Assembly: GCF_000309385.1 (NCBI RefSeq) | Contig: NZ_JH976538.1 | Span: forward strand, 251,332 to 315,331 | Length of the DNA stretch: 64,000 nt | Source: Nodosilinea nodulosa PCC 7104 | Lineage (GTDB): Bacteria; Cyanobacteriota; Cyanobacteriia; Phormidesmidales; Phormidesmidaceae | Direction of reading: 5' to 3' | Shown here: positions 7,285 through 18,417 of the stretch, in pieces | Layout of the letters: every line of letters starts with the position of its first letter | Position numbering within the stretch: position 1 is the stretch's first letter | The notes under the pieces: model-generated | Seen by the model: only the letters and a program-made list of their open reading frames with translations | Databases searched by the model: none | Told to the model about the DNA's origin: nothing | Program-made: the position numbers and the translations under genes

Positions 7285-9975
7285 ATGCTCAGCCTGACGG
7301 TGATCAGCGCCAACCAGGGCGAAACCTACTACACCGCCGAGAACTACTACACCAACGAAGAGAACCAGGCTCACTCTGGTTGGTGGGGATCGGGGGCCAA
7401 GAGCCTGGGGCTAGCAGGTCAGGTGCAAGGAGACGACTTCAAAAATCTGCGCCATGGCTCTCATCCTCAGGGGCACCAGACCCTATCGGGTCGAAAGATT
7501 GACCCGGAGCGTCATCGGGCTGGGCTGGATTTAACCTTTAGTGCCCCAAAAAGCATCAGCCTGGCGGCCCTGGTCGGGGGGAATGAAGCGATAGAGCAAG
7601 CCCATCGCATTGCTGTTACTCGTACCCTGGCCATCATCGAGGAGCGCTATGCCCAAACGCGGGTGCGGACGCCGGAGGGACGGCAGGCAGTCGGCACCGG
7701 CAACCTAATCGTCGCCCAGTTCCACCACGACACCTCCCGCGAGAAGGATCCGCAGCTGCACACCCATTGCGTCGTGATCAATGCCACGCAACTGGCCAAT
7801 GGCCGCTGGCAATCGCTCCACAACGACATCCTCTTCAAGCAGCAAAAGCTGTTGGGGATGATTTACCAAAACGAGTTGGCAGTGGAGGTGCAGCGCCTGG
7901 GCTATGGCATTGAGCCGAGGGCGAATGGTCAGTTTGAACTCCGGGGGTATCAAGCAGAAGACCTCCAGACCTTCTCCAAACGGCGGGAGCAGATTCTGGC
8001 GGCGGTGGAGGAGAACGCCACAGCCCAGGAGCGAGAGCTGGCCACCCTGATGACCCGTGCTCCAAAGGGCAAGGAAATTCCTCGGGAAGAGCTGCGCACC
8101 TACTGGCAGCAGCAGGCCCAGGTGCTGAAGCTGGAGCACCCTCACCCCCAGCCGATAGATTGGCAGAGCCAGCCAAAGCGGGGCACTCAAGCCGGGCTGA
8201 CCCACTGCGCTGAGCGGGAGGCGGTGTTCCAGCGCGAGCAGGTGGAGCGGTTTGCCCTGGAGAACCATCTTGGGCAGCAGCTCTTTGATGACGTACAGCA
8301 GACCTTGGACACCGATCCGGAGGTGATTCACACCCATGACCAGCGGCTGACCACTCAGACGGCGGTTCTGCGAGAGCTGGAAACCATTCGCACAGTGTTG
8401 GAGGGGCGGGGAGATGTGGGGAGTATTGCCACCCCAGCCCTAGTGGAAGCACATCTGCGCGATCAGGGGTTGACCGAGGGCCAGGTGCAGGGGGTGATGT
8501 TGGCGGCCACCACCCGCGATCGCTTCATCGCTTGGCAGGGGGTGGCCGGGGCGGGGAAGAGCTATGCCCTGAACCAGTTTCGCCAGATTGCGGAGTCCAA
8601 GGGCTACACCGTCCGGGGCTTTGCCCCCAGTGCGGAGGCGGCGAAGTCGTTGGGCGACTCGGCCCAGATTCAGCCGGTGGAAACGGTGGCGGCGTTGCTG
8701 TGTGCTCAACCGGTGGAACCCAACCTGGCTCAGCCCGAAGTCTGGGTCGTAGATGAAGCGGGGCTCTTGAGTGCGAAGGATGCACTGGCCCTGGTGACCA
8801 AAGCCCAAGAGCAGCAGGCCCGAGTGATTTTGGTAGGAGACACCCGGCAGCTGTCGGCGGTGGAGGCGGGGAACCCGTTCAAGAGTTTGCAGCAGGCGGG
8901 GATGGCGACGGCCTACCTCACTCAGTCGTTGAGGCAGAAGAACCAGCAGATTAAGGCGGGGGTAGACCTGATTGCCGCTGGGGAAATCGCTGCTGGGGTG
9001 CGGCAGTTGAAGTCGTACATTCAGCAGGTGAGAAGTCAGGAGGCGAGGGCAGCGGCGATCGCCCGCGACTATCTCGCCCTAGCCCCAGAGGAGCGCCAGA
9101 AAACGCTGCTGCTGGCGGGCACCAACCAGGAGCGGCTGGCGATCACCCAGCTGGTGCGCGATGGTCTGAAAGCAGACGGCACCCTAGGGCAGAGTCTGAC
9201 GGTAAAGCGGCTGAAGGCGAGGGATTTGACGGAAACCCAGGCGAGCTATGCCCACCATTTTCAGCCGGGGAATGTGCTGATTCCCCAGACCAGCTACAAG
9301 CGGCTGGGGTTGGAGAAGGGGCAGCGCTACGAGGTGCTGGCGACGGATAGCCACAGCAATGGGCTGATGCTGCGAGGGCAAGCCGGGGCGGCATTGCAGG
9401 TGGATCCAGCCCAGATCCGGCGGAAGTCGGTCTATGAGGTGGAGGGGATGGAGATTGCGGTGGGCGATCGTCTGCGGTGGACGCGCAATGACCATGCCCT
9501 GGGGCGACGGAATGGCCAGGAGTTTGAGGTGGTGGGCTTGGAGGAGGGGCAGGTGATGATTCGCTGGGGGCGCGGAGAGGTGGGGTGTTTCGAGGGTTCG
9601 GAGTTGGCGCATCTGGATTATGCGCTGGTCAGTACGACCTATGCGGCCCAGGGCAAGTCGGCGGAGCGAGTGATTGGGGCGTTGGATCGTTATGTGGGGC
9701 GGGAGAGCTTTTATGTGGCGGTGAGCCGGGTGAAGCACGACCTGAAGCTTTACGCCTATGAGGATCTGGATGCTTTGGTCGAGCGAGCGAGAAGATCTAG
9801 GGCCAAGGAAAACCCCAGTGAAGCTGGATGTAGCCCCTTTGGCCCGAACCAGTCCCCCTTACAAAATCTCAATAGTGATAGGGGTTTTTGGGGGCTTGCC
9901 GCTCAAACTAACTTTACTCTAACAAGAAGCCCCTCAAGAGGTGCTGAGAGAAACCAAGACAATCTAGAGCGGTAG
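7285..9975 (+). CDS. MobF-family relaxase-helicase (TrwC/TraA type)
   Basis: 896-residue conjugation protein that nicks and unwinds plasmid DNA. The N-terminal relaxase domain has candidate catalytic tyrosines in GETYYTAENYY, the metal-binding histidines QFHH (147-148) and QLHTH (159, 161), and FSAPKSISLA. The C-terminal half is a RecD-like helicase with the P-loop GVAGAGKS (Lys425), Walker B WVVDEAG and the late motif YAAQGKSAERVI. An AAGG lies just upstream of the ATG. After helicase motif VI the last ~55 residues are low-complexity (CSPFGPNQSPLQNLNSDRGF) and probably not native. No coupling protein or type IV secretion genes are in the window, so the island is at most mobilisable. Confidence 0.93.
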   Translation: MLSLTVISANQGETYYTAENYYTNEENQAHSGWWGSGAKSLGLAGQVQGDDFKNLRHGSHPQGHQTLSGRKIDPERHRAGLDLTFSAPKSISLAALVGGNEAIEQAHRIAVTRTLAIIEERYAQTRVRTPEGRQAVGTGNLIVAQFHHDTSREKDPQLHTHCVVINATQLANGRWQSLHNDILFKQQKLLGMIYQNELAVEVQRLGYGIEPRANGQFELRGYQAEDLQTFSKRREQILAAVEENATAQERELATLMTRAPKGKEIPREELRTYWQQQAQVLKLEHPHPQPIDWQSQPKRGTQAGLTHCAEREAVFQREQVERFALENHLGQQLFDDVQQTLDTDPEVIHTHDQRLTTQTAVLRELETIRTVLEGRGDVGSIATPALVEAHLRDQGLTEGQVQGVMLAATTRDRFIAWQGVAGAGKSYALNQFRQIAESKGYTVRGFAPSAEAAKSLGDSAQIQPVETVAALLCAQPVEPNLAQPEVWVVDEAGLLSAKDALALVTKAQEQQARVILVGDTRQLSAVEAGNPFKSLQQAGMATAYLTQSLRQKNQQIKAGVDLIAAGEIAAGVRQLKSYIQQVRSQEARAAAIARDYLALAPEERQKTLLLAGTNQERLAITQLVRDGLKADGTLGQSLTVKRLKARDLTETQASYAHHFQPGNVLIPQTSYKRLGLEKGQRYEVLATDSHSNGLMLRGQAGAALQVDPAQIRRKSVYEVEGMEIAVGDRLRWTRNDHALGRRNGQEFEVVGLEEGQVMIRWGRGEVGCFEGSELAHLDYALVSTTYAAQGKSAERVIGALDRYVGRESFYVAVSRVKHDLKLYAYEDLDALVERARRSRAKENPSEAGCSPFGPNQSPLQNLNSDRGFWGLAAQTNFTLTRSPSRGAERNQDNLER

Positions 9976-10142
9976 TTTATAAAGCCCTCCAGATAAGGGT
10001 TCTGTCAATCATAAATGTTCTTGTAACCATGGATCCTGCTACAGTTGCTTGCCTGAGGACCCATCTGGTAATAAGGCTCGTGCCCGGAGCAAATAAGCGG
10101 CAAGTCTGAGATAATCGCACCAGACGCTCGCCAGGATGCCCC

Positions 10143-10496
10143 ATGACTGATATCCAGAAGTTTGTGGTCAAAGATGACGACGGTGAAGAATACGAGTTCT
10201 ATATTGAGCCGGGTGAGCTTGCCAATGTAGAACCTGATGGAGATGAAGGGTATCGAGACATCAGCTTACCCACCATCGACATGAAAAAAGTTCACAGCAC
10301 CATCCGGGGCTATGCCAAATACGCTATCGGGGCGTTTGTGAACTTTAGCCTGGCAGAAATTGAGGAGATGAACCTGGAGTTCAATCTAAAGATTGCGGGC
10401 AAAGCGGGAATGCCCATCTTGGCCGAAGGGTCGGCTGAGGGAGCGTTTAAGATTCAGGTCAAATGCAAGTTCCCCGCTGCAGAATCTAAAGAGTAA
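10143..10496 (+). CDS. Trypco1 (CU044_2847-type) conflict-associated protein
   Basis: 117 residues. The C-terminal half, EMNLEFNLKIAGKAG followed by AEGSAEGAFKIQVKCKF, matches the Trypco1 fold, whose typical form is EVEFGIKLSAEAG...AxxxANFKVTL. This domain is known to co-occur with trypsin- or caspase-type peptidases and STAND ATPases in bacterial conflict systems, probably as an adaptor. Here it is the first gene of a three-gene set, 78 bp before the caspase-TIR gene. No enzymatic motif is present. Confidence 0.8.
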   Translation: MTDIQKFVVKDDDGEEYEFYIEPGELANVEPDGDEGYRDISLPTIDMKKVHSTIRGYAKYAIGAFVNFSLAEIEEMNLEFNLKIAGKAGMPILAEGSAEGAFKIQVKCKFPAAESKE

Positions 10497-10574
10497 CCTG
10501 CTGATACAGCCTCCTGAGCGTAATGAGGCTACTATCAGCTGAAGGAATTACCTAGCAGTTGCACCAGCAGGGCT

Positions 10575-12887
10575 ATGGCAAAGTACGCGCTCGTCATCGG
10601 TCTAGACCGATACGACCACTTCGGCAACTTAAAAAGTGCGGCCAAGGATGCAGAGGCAGTTGCCCGGCTGCTAGAGCAACATCAGTATAGAGTGACGCGA
10701 TTGCCCAGGACGCTGGTCGGAGAAAATCAGTGGGCGTTAACCCCTGATAAATCCCTCAGTCACACTGAACTTGGCAATGAACTGAAATCCTTCTTTCGAG
10801 AGCGAGCTAAGAACCAGGAGGCTATTCTCTACTTCGCCGGACATGGCTTCCGTGTGTCTGACGCGCTGACTGGAGAAGAGAGCGGATATCTAGCTACCTC
10901 TAACGCGAGCAAAGATGGGCAGAACGCAATTCCCTTTGCTTCGTTGAATAAGTTGATGGGTCAAGCGGAGCTGAGCAGTTTGGTCGTGATGATGGACTGC
11001 TGCTACGCCGGCTCTTTGTTGGAAGAGCAGCGGAGCCTTTTGCAACCTACTCAAACAATCCTCAGCCATAAGCAAAATTCCTGTCTAATTGCGGCCTGCC
11101 GAGATTTTGAACGAGCGCGGGAGGGAAAAGAACATGGCATTTTTACCACAGCCATTTTGAAAGGCTTATCTGCCGAGAATGCGGTGCAGGAGACGGTCAC
11201 GAGTAATGACCTGTTTGGCTTTGTAGAGCGGGAACTGAGAACGAGTGGGCAGGAGGTGATTCATGCGGGCATGGGTGGGGCGATCACCTTGGTTCACTAC
11301 CCTCGGCCATCAACCCTACCTGTTGAGCCATCAACCACATCTGCACGAGTCTTCATTAGCTATCGCAGTCAACCGCCCGATAGTGACCTAGCTGAAAAGT
11401 TTTACAGAGTGCTTAAGGCAGAGGGTCATGAGGTATTCATGGCTGCGGAGAGTATCCGGTTGGGGGATAACTGGTCGCAGCGCATTGACCGAGAGCTAGA
11501 GCAGTGCGATTACTTTTTACTTTTGCTGTCGCCTAAGTCAGCGACGAGCGAGATGGTGACGGAGGAAGTCCGGCGAGCGAAGGAACTGCGGGATAATCGC
11601 GACTCTGGAAAGCCGAGAATCCTGCCCGTTCGAGTGGATTTTCCGCTGTCCTCTCCGCTGAACTATGACTTGCGAGGCTATCTCAACCGGATTCAGCAGC
11701 GGGAGTGGAAGTCTGACGAAGATACGGCTCAGATTTTGCAGGAAATTTTGGCAATTTTGGGCAATCGCAACACTCCCTTTCAGGAACCCGCAGCTTCAGA
11801 GACTATTACAGAGCCTCTGACCGAACAACCGAATGCTCCGCCATCGCCTGTGGCTCCGCCAGAGCTACCAGGTGGACAAGTGGACTTAACCTCTCTCTAT
11901 TACTTAGAACGGCCACCGATAGAAAAGAATTGCTATGAAACAGTGCTGAAGCCAGGAGCGTTAATCCGGATCAAGGCTCCGCGTCAGATGGGGAAGACAT
12001 CTTTGATGTCCCGGATTTTGCGCCATGCGGAGGAGAGCGATTACCTAACTGTACCTCTCAGCTTCCAATTAGCGGATGCTGCTATCTTTTCAGATTTAGA
12101 CAAATTTCTACGATGGTTTTGCGCCAGCGTGGGGCGGCGATTACGGTTGCCCAATAAGCTCAATGACTACTGGGACGAGATTTTTGGCAGTAAGGATAAC
12201 TGTACGGCGTATCTGGAAGAGTATTTGCTGCCGGAAATTTCTAAGCCTCTGGTGTTGGGATTGGATGAAGTAGACATGGTGTTTGAGCATCCCAACATTG
12301 CAGCTGATTTTATGGGGTTGTTACGGGCGTGGCATGAATCGGCTAAAACAAATGCTTTATGGAAGAAGCTGCGGCTCGTGGTGGTTCATTCTACCGAAGT
12401 CTACATTCCGATGAATATTAACCAGTCACCGTTTAACGTGGGTTTACCGATTGAGCTGTCAGAATTTCTGCCGGAGCAGGTTTTGAATTTGGCCCATAGG
12501 CACGGACTGAATTGGGATGAGGAAGCGGTCACCCGACTAATGAAAATGGTGGGGGGACATCCTTATTTAGTGCGAGTGGCATTATATCAGGTGGCGCGAG
12601 AGGAAACGACGTTGGATAAATTGCTCACTATCGCGCCAACAGAGGCTGGGCCGTATGGCGACCACTTGCGTCGCCATTGGTGGAATTTGGAGCAGCGGGT
12701 GGAGATGGCTGAGGCCGCTAGACGAGTGGTGGCTTCGGCTGGCCCTGTTCGGTTGGAACCGATTCAGGCATTTCAGCTGCACAGCATGGGGATTGTGCAT
12801 TTGCAGGGCAATGAGGTCATTCCCCGGTGTGATTTGTATCGAAGATATTTTTCTGACCGACTCAATGTAGGGAGAGCCAACTCATGA
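10575..12887 (+). CDS. Caspase-like peptidase / TIR / AAA_35 ATPase fusion
   Basis: 770 residues with three modules. Residues 1-235 are a peptidase C14 (caspase/metacaspase-like) domain: [10 protein letters not shown] at the start, His90 in YFAGHGFR and Cys143 in MMDCCYAGS form the expected dyad. Residues ~257-392 are a TIR domain ([42 protein letters not shown]) with Glu331 at the NADase position, although the usual Trp before it is Met327. Residues ~430-760 are an AAA_35-type ATPase (Walker A PRQMGKTS ~469-476, Walker B LGLDEVD ~561-567). This suggests a protein that can cleave targets and deplete NAD when its ATPase module is triggered. The stop overlaps the next ATG (ATGA), so both are co-translated. 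Confidence 0.9.
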   Translation: MAKYALVIGLDRYDHFGNLKSAAKDAEAVARLLEQHQYRVTRLPRTLVGENQWALTPDKSLSHTELGNELKSFFRERAKNQEAILYFAGHGFRVSDALTGEESGYLATSNASKDGQNAIPFASLNKLMGQAELSSLVVMMDCCYAGSLLEEQRSLLQPTQTILSHKQNSCLIAACRDFERAREGKEHGIFTTAILKGLSAENAVQETVTSNDLFGFVERELRTSGQEVIHAGMGGAITLVHYPRPSTLPVEPSTTSARVFISYRSQPPDSDLAEKFYRVLKAEGHEVFMAAESIRLGDNWSQRIDRELEQCDYFLLLLSPKSATSEMVTEEVRRAKELRDNRDSGKPRILPVRVDFPLSSPLNYDLRGYLNRIQQREWKSDEDTAQILQEILAILGNRNTPFQEPAASETITEPLTEQPNAPPSPVAPPELPGGQVDLTSLYYLERPPIEKNCYETVLKPGALIRIKAPRQMGKTSLMSRILRHAEESDYLTVPLSFQLADAAIFSDLDKFLRWFCASVGRRLRLPNKLNDYWDEIFGSKDNCTAYLEEYLLPEISKPLVLGLDEVDMVFEHPNIAADFMGLLRAWHESAKTNALWKKLRLVVVHSTEVYIPMNINQSPFNVGLPIELSEFLPEQVLNLAHRHGLNWDEEAVTRLMKMVGGHPYLVRVALYQVAREETTLDKLLTIAPTEAGPYGDHLRRHWWNLEQRVEMAEAARRVVASAGPVRLEPIQAFQLHSMGIVHLQGNEVIPRCDLYRRYFSDRLNVGRANS

Positions 12888-15800
12888 GCTATGACTATCA
12901 GGTTGGGGGCAGTCTACCTGCTGATGCACCAAGCTATGTAAAGCGACAAGCGGATGATGAGCTGTACGAAAAGCTTAAAGCTGGGGAGTTTTGCTATGTG
13001 CTGAATTCCCGCCAGATGGGGAAATCTAGCCTGCGGGTGCAAGTGATGCAGCGCCTAGAAGCGGAGGGAGTATCCTGTACGGCGATTGACCTGACACAGA
13101 TTGGGGGAGATGAAAACGTCACGGCTGATCAATGGTATGCCGGTTTCGTCCGCAAGCTTTGGAATAGTTTTGACTTGACGACTCAAGTCAACTTCCGTCA
13201 ATGGTGGCGTGAGCGGGATGAAATCTCTTCAGTACAGCGATTGGGCGAATTTGTTGAAACATTTCTACTGGAAGAGCTCTCTCAGCCCGTCGCTATCTTC
13301 ATTGATGAAGTTGATACCGTTCAGAGCTTATCCTTTTCCCTTGATGATTTCTTTACTCTGATTCGTGACTTTTATAATCAACGAGCTGATAAACCTGCTT
13401 ATCAACGGTTGACCTTTTGTTTCCTTGGCGTAGCTACTCCATCTGATCTGATTCGAGATAAAACCCGTACACCTTTCAATATTGGTCACGGCATTTCTCT
13501 CCGTGGCTTTCAACTTGATGAGGCAGAACCACTCATCGGAGGTCTAGAAGGAATCGCTGAGAATCCTGAAGCTGTTCTACAGGTAATTCTTAGCTGGACG
13601 AACGGACAACCGTTTCTAACCCAGAAGCTCTGCCGATTAGCTCAAATGCTGGACAGGATTCCTGATGGTGAGGAAGAAACAGCAATCTCACAGCTAGTGC
13701 AAGTTCGCATTATTGATAACTGGGAAGCGCAAGATGTACCAGAGCATTTGAGAACCATACGAGATCGTCTCTTTCGTGATGAGATGACTGTAGGAGAGCG
13801 ATTGGGTCTATATCAGCAGATTTTGTCTGGGGAAACAGTTCTGGCAAGCAGCCGTCCCGAGCAGATTGAACTGCGCCTCTCAGGCATCGTAATTGAACAT
13901 AGTCGTACCTTACATCCTCACAACCGCATCTACGAAACAATTTTCTCCACAGCTTGGGTAACTGCGGCTTTAGCACGCCAGCGTCCTTACGCAGCGGATA
14001 TTTATGCATGGTTGCAGAGCAAACCACGATCAGATGCTTACTTGCTGCAAGGAGCAAAGCTAGAGGCAGCATTGGAATGGGCTGAGGCGCGAAGCCTTAG
14101 CAAGCAAGACTATCAGTATTTGGTGGAGAGCCAGAAGCTAGGGCTGCGGCAGGAACTCGAATATAGCCAAGCAGCTGTGGTTCAGGTGAATGAACAGCTA
14201 GCAGAGCGAAATCAGGCATTAGAACGCATTAATCAGCAGTTAGAAACAGCTCGACAGGAATTGAGACGGGTACGGCGACTTTTCCGCTGGGTAATTGGAG
14301 TGGGCCTTAGCCTATTGAGTGTATTAGCTTTCGGGGCCTGGAGAGCAGTAGATTTACAAGCGAAGGCTGTCGAGGCAAGGGATCAGGCAATTGAAGAGAA
14401 AAAGGATGCTGTAGCTGATCTTCAGGAAACGGCACTAGAAAATGTAGAGTTAGAAGATGAGAACAATGATCTAGAAAACAACAACCAAACGTTAACGAAA
14501 GAAAATACTACTCTCGAAGTAGTGGTAACAGAAGCCCAGCAAACCCTAAACCATACTCAAGGAAATTTAAAAGAAACGCAATTAGCATTAGGGCTAACAG
14601 AAACAACTTTACAAAGTACAAAGCAAGAGGTTGAGCTTGCCAGGGAAGAGTCGGAGGAGCAACGCGATAGAGCTAATAAGGAGCAAGCTAGAGCTAACCA
14701 GCAACGGCGGAACTTGGAAGATGTCTTTCCAGTAACTGAAGCAGTGTTCAAATTTGCCAATGAGGAAACGCGCGATGATGCCCTTTCGCAGCTTTCCAAG
14801 ATTTTGGATGAGAATCCTGAAAATTCGGCTGTATGGATTGTACGAGGAGAATTTCTGAATCAGATTGGAAGGCATGAAGAAGCCCTAGAACATTTTGAGC
14901 GAGTTACGTCTGAACTAGACCCAGATAACTTTTTAGCTCATTTTGGAAGAGGCAATGCTTTAGCAGCTCTAGGAAGGGTAGAAGAGGCAATCCAAGCTTA
15001 TGACTATACTATTGAACTCAACAAAGAATACTATCAGGCATGGACGAACAAAGGCAATGTCTTGTTGGGGGCTAATAAAATTGATGAATCTCTTGTGTCC
15101 TACGCTAAAGCATTGGAAATCAGTCCAGATTATTCACCTGCGTTAGAGGCCCTCAAAAGTGCTTTTGAAAATCTTCTTACAGCGAGTGAAGAAGGATTTT
15201 CTCTTTCTATCATTTCCACATTTGATATTGCCGCCATTAGTGGAGGAATGAGCAGGAGTCAGAATCTGCGACCATCTAGTGGCACTGATATCTTTGATGA
15301 AAAAATTAATCCGCTAGTTCTTGATATTACAGAGCAAATACTCAAAACAAATCCAAATGATAAAGATTTTCTAGTCTATAGAGGTTTAGCCCTACTACAA
15401 ATAGGAGAGGTAGAGGATGGGCTTGCGCATTTTAGAGCCGCAGTGGCACTGAGTCCCGATGAAGTTAATCCCTATGCTTATATTGGCCAAGCACTTGCGC
15501 AGTATACGCTCGGTCATCCGCAAGAAGCAACTTCATCTATTGAACTAGCTTTCTCTATTGATCAAAATACCCATAGAGTTATCACTCTAAACCCTGATCA
15601 ATTTTATTCTTTAGCTTATTTTACAAGAGGCTTAATCAAGTCATCTTTAAATAACTTTGAAGAAGCAATTAGCGATTTTGATCAAGCAGAGACTCTTGCT
15701 ATTAATGATGCCAGTACTTATGCTTATGTCCTGACTTGTCGAGCAGTTATTTATATTCAGTTAGGCAAATATTCAGAAGCAATTCCTGATCTTGAACAGG

Positions 15801-17764
15801 TAGTTGCCTTAAGCGCAGATGATCCAAAGGCGACTGCACAAGCGTATGTGCTACGAGGCTTCATACATACTGAATCCGGCCAGTATGAAGAGGCAATTTC
15901 AGCATTTGACCAAGCAATTACCACTGCCCCTGAAAATATCGATGTCGCTCCTTACGCTTATCTTGGTCGTGGGAGCGCTTTGAGTGGATTGGGTCGGTAT
16001 GAAGAAGCCATCTCAGAGTATGATCGGGCAGTCAATCTCAAACCCAATTACTCCCTTGCTTATCTCAATCGAGGAACGGTTCTACAAACCCTGGGTCGGC
16101 TGTCAGAAGCCCTTGAAGCATTTGATCGCTCCATTCAGATCAATCAAGATTGGGGTGCTGTCAATATCAGCAGTGCCTATAACTATCGAGCAGCTATTTA
16201 TATTCAGTTAGGCAAATATTCAGAAGCAATTTCTGATCTTGAACAGGTGATTGCCTTAAGCTCTGATGATCCAAATACAACTGCACAAGCGTATGTGCTG
16301 CGAGGTTTCATACATATTGAATCTGGTCAGCCTGAAGAGGCAGTTTCAGCCTTTGATCAAGCAATTGCCATCGCTCCTGACAATGCCGATGTTATTCCTC
16401 AAGCCTATATCGGTCGGGGAAATGCTCTAGGTGGACTAGGTCGGTTTGAAGAAGCAATTTTAGAGTTTGATCAAGCAATCAATCTCAACTCCAATTATTC
16501 CCTTGCTTATCACAATCGAGGAGAGGCTTTGCAAAAATTGGGCCGACTACAAGAAGCCCTTGAAGCATTTGATCGTTCTATTCAGGGCAACCAAGATTGG
16601 GGCGCTCTCAACATTGCAAGTGCTTATAACTATCGAGCAGTTATTTATATTCAGTTAGGCAAATATTCAGAAGCAATTTCTGATCTTGAACAGGTGATTG
16701 CCTTAAGCTCTGATGATCCAAATACAACTGCACAAGCGTATGTGCTGCGAGGTTTCATACATATTGAATCTGGTCAGCCTGAAGAGGCAGTTTCAGCCTT
16801 TGATCAAGCAATTGCCATCGCTCCTGACAATGCCGATGTTATTCCTCAAGCCTATATCGGTCGGGGAAATGCTCTAGGTGGACTAGGTCGGTTTGAAGAA
16901 GCAATTTCAGAGTTTGATCAAGCAATCAATCTCAACTCCAATTATTCCCTTGCTTATCACAATCGAGGAGAGGCTTTGCAAAAACTGGGCCGACTACCAG
17001 AAGCCCTTGAAGCATTTAATCGCTCTATTGAGGTCAATCAAGATTGGGGTGCTCTTAACATTGTCAGCGCCTATAGCTATCGAGCAGTGATTTATATGCA
17101 GCTAGGTCAGTACTCAGAAGCAAGTTCTGAGATTGATCAGGCGATTGCTTTAAGTTCAGGTGATCCAAATGCGACTGCACAAGCGTATGTGCTGCGAGGC
17201 TTCATACATATTGAATCTGGTCAGCCTGAAGAGGCAGGTTTAGCATTTGATCAAGCAATTGCCATCGCTCCTGAAAACGTTGATGTCATTTCTCAAGCTT
17301 ACGTTGGTCGTGGGAACGCTCTAAGTAGATCGGGTCTGTTTGAAGGAGCAATTTCAGAGTATAACCAGGCAATCGACCTCGACCCCAATTATTCTGGTGC
17401 TTATTATCGGCGAGGAGAGGCTTATAGCAAACTTAGTGATTGGGAGGCCGCGTCTGAAAACTTTACTCAAGCTATTCAAACTAATCGAAATTGGGGAAGC
17501 ATTAATCTTGAGATGGCATATACTCAGCGCGGAGACGTCTATGTTGAATTGGGTCAGTTCCAGAAAGCAATCTCTGATTATTCTCAAACAATAGTGCTCA
17601 ATCCTGAGAATCCTTTGGCTTATGGTAATCGTGGTCGAGCCTATCGACTCATCAGTCGTTTTGAAGACGCCGTTACAGATCTCACCTATGCTTTAGACCT
17701 GGCCCCTAATACGGCTTGGATGCAAGAAGAGCTGGAAAAAGCACGCCAAAGAATTAGTGATTAG
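12884..17764 (+). CDS. AAA_35 ATPase with transmembrane helix, coiled coil and TPR array
   Basis: 1626 residues. The N-terminal AAA_35 domain (Gly46-Lys47-Ser48 in SRQMGKSS, Walker B FIDEVDTV at ~139-146) resembles the C-terminal module of the preceding protein. A coiled coil (~395-455) precedes one transmembrane helix at ~469-488 ([18 protein letters not shown]). A long coiled coil (~490-610) and then some twenty TPR motifs run to the C-terminus. Residues ~952-1548 are four tandem 149-residue units. It is translationally coupled to the caspase-TIR protein. A reasonable reading is a membrane-anchored partner or sensor holding the effector, with the TPR array as recognition surface; this is inference. 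Confidence 0.88.
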   Translation: MSYDYQVGGSLPADAPSYVKRQADDELYEKLKAGEFCYVLNSRQMGKSSLRVQVMQRLEAEGVSCTAIDLTQIGGDENVTADQWYAGFVRKLWNSFDLTTQVNFRQWWRERDEISSVQRLGEFVETFLLEELSQPVAIFIDEVDTVQSLSFSLDDFFTLIRDFYNQRADKPAYQRLTFCFLGVATPSDLIRDKTRTPFNIGHGISLRGFQLDEAEPLIGGLEGIAENPEAVLQVILSWTNGQPFLTQKLCRLAQMLDRIPDGEEETAISQLVQVRIIDNWEAQDVPEHLRTIRDRLFRDEMTVGERLGLYQQILSGETVLASSRPEQIELRLSGIVIEHSRTLHPHNRIYETIFSTAWVTAALARQRPYAADIYAWLQSKPRSDAYLLQGAKLEAALEWAEARSLSKQDYQYLVESQKLGLRQELEYSQAAVVQVNEQLAERNQALERINQQLETARQELRRVRRLFRWVIGVGLSLLSVLAFGAWRAVDLQAKAVEARDQAIEEKKDAVADLQETALENVELEDENNDLENNNQTLTKENTTLEVVVTEAQQTLNHTQGNLKETQLALGLTETTLQSTKQEVELAREESEEQRDRANKEQARANQQRRNLEDVFPVTEAVFKFANEETRDDALSQLSKILDENPENSAVWIVRGEFLNQIGRHEEALEHFERVTSELDPDNFLAHFGRGNALAALGRVEEAIQAYDYTIELNKEYYQAWTNKGNVLLGANKIDESLVSYAKALEISPDYSPALEALKSAFENLLTASEEGFSLSIISTFDIAAISGGMSRSQNLRPSSGTDIFDEKINPLVLDITEQILKTNPNDKDFLVYRGLALLQIGEVEDGLAHFRAAVALSPDEVNPYAYIGQALAQYTLGHPQEATSSIELAFSIDQNTHRVITLNPDQFYSLAYFTRGLIKSSLNNFEEAISDFDQAETLAINDASTYAYVLTCRAVIYIQLGKYSEAIPDLEQVVALSADDPKATAQAYVLRGFIHTESGQYEEAISAFDQAITTAPENIDVAPYAYLGRGSALSGLGRYEEAISEYDRAVNLKPNYSLAYLNRGTVLQTLGRLSEALEAFDRSIQINQDWGAVNISSAYNYRAAIYIQLGKYSEAISDLEQVIALSSDDPNTTAQAYVLRGFIHIESGQPEEAVSAFDQAIAIAPDNADVIPQAYIGRGNALGGLGRFEEAILEFDQAINLNSNYSLAYHNRGEALQKLGRLQEALEAFDRSIQGNQDWGALNIASAYNYRAVIYIQLGKYSEAISDLEQVIALSSDDPNTTAQAYVLRGFIHIESGQPEEAVSAFDQAIAIAPDNADVIPQAYIGRGNALGGLGRFEEAISEFDQAINLNSNYSLAYHNRGEALQKLGRLPEALEAFNRSIEVNQDWGALNIVSAYSYRAVIYMQLGQYSEASSEIDQAIALSSGDPNATAQAYVLRGFIHIESGQPEEAGLAFDQAIAIAPENVDVISQAYVGRGNALSRSGLFEGAISEYNQAIDLDPNYSGAYYRRGEAYSKLSDWEAASENFTQAIQTNRNWGSINLEMAYTQRGDVYVELGQFQKAISDYSQTIVLNPENPLAYGNRGRAYRLISRFEDAVTDLTYALDLAPNTAWMQEELEKARQRISD
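15740..17527 (+). repeat. Four tandem 447-bp units in the TPR coding region
   Basis: The phrase CGAGCAG recurs at 15740, 16187, 16634 and 17081, exactly 447 bp (149 codons) apart, and the phase continues to 17528. Units 2 and 3 are almost identical over long runs (for example from GGCAAATATTCAGAAGCAAT onward), while units 1 and 4 are more diverged. This pattern fits recent unit duplication or gene conversion in the sensor part of the gene. Confidence 0.9.
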
Positions 17765-17940
17765 TTAACTCTCCGAAGTCCAATTTTGGCTACGATATAC
17801 GCCTGAAGTCATGCTCTCAGCTCATTTTTATATTTCAGCCAAACTATTGATATTCTGGGAATCATCAGTATGGATAATAGAAGAAACCCACCCTTTTAGC
17901 TCTGTCGAATGGAATGGGTGAAGCAGCCTCAGGGCTTAGG

Positions 17941-18417
17941 TTAGGAGGACCACACAATATAGCGGGAGGTATGCCGCCTGCCGCTGCTATGGGTGCGCTC
18001 GGCATATGTCTGTTGTAAAAGCGGGTATTGGCTCAGCCAATCAACGATCCGCTGATCGCAGGCCTGCTGCGACTCAAACTGCTTCACATCCACATCGACC
18101 CAAACAATATTGTGCCAGCCGCCTAGAGTGCCAATGCCGTTGTCAGGGTGCGCAAACCAGGTTTGAAGCTCAGCCTGAGTCGGCAACCGATTCTGATACT
18201 GGGTGTGCCGGATCAGGTGAGGAATCCCGCTGCAATCCACATAGCTGGGGTTCTTGCCGGTGAAGGCGGGCACCAGAGCCCCGTCTTTGTCGCGCTTCAG
18301 GCTGCCATCGCGGTTTCGGGCCGGGTAGCGCGTCGGATCTTGGGCTGGGGCAACGGGTAGCGGCGGCAGCCCCTGCTCCCGGAGCCGGTCAAACGTGGTG
18401 CGAAGGGCTGGGTTCAT
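17941..18417 (-). CDS. Truncated primase-polymerase (Prim-Pol) domain protein
   Basis: 158 residues from an ATG that overlaps the preceding gene by 29 bp. It resembles the N-terminal part of bifunctional DNA primase/polymerase proteins of plasmids: GLPPLPVAP at the start, AELQTWFAHPDNGIGTLGGW, and IVWVDVDVK carrying the metal-binding DxD. The next expected motif, roughly TPSGGRHxYF, appears as THSSGRRH and the protein ends 9 residues later. The rest of the domain and any helicase part are missing. The truncation point abuts the conflict cassette, suggesting that insertion removed the remainder. Probably inactive. Confidence 0.6.
   Translation of the reverse strand: MNPALRTTFDRLREQGLPPLPVAPAQDPTRYPARNRDGSLKRDKDGALVPAFTGKNPSYVDCSGIPHLIRHTQYQNRLPTQAELQTWFAHPDNGIGTLGGWHNIVWVDVDVKQFESQQACDQRIVDWLSQYPLLQQTYAERTHSSGRRHTSRYIVWSS

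Noticed and set aside
15740-17527. CRISPR-like or satellite DNA
   Set aside because: The repeats are in frame and encode TPR units of one protein.
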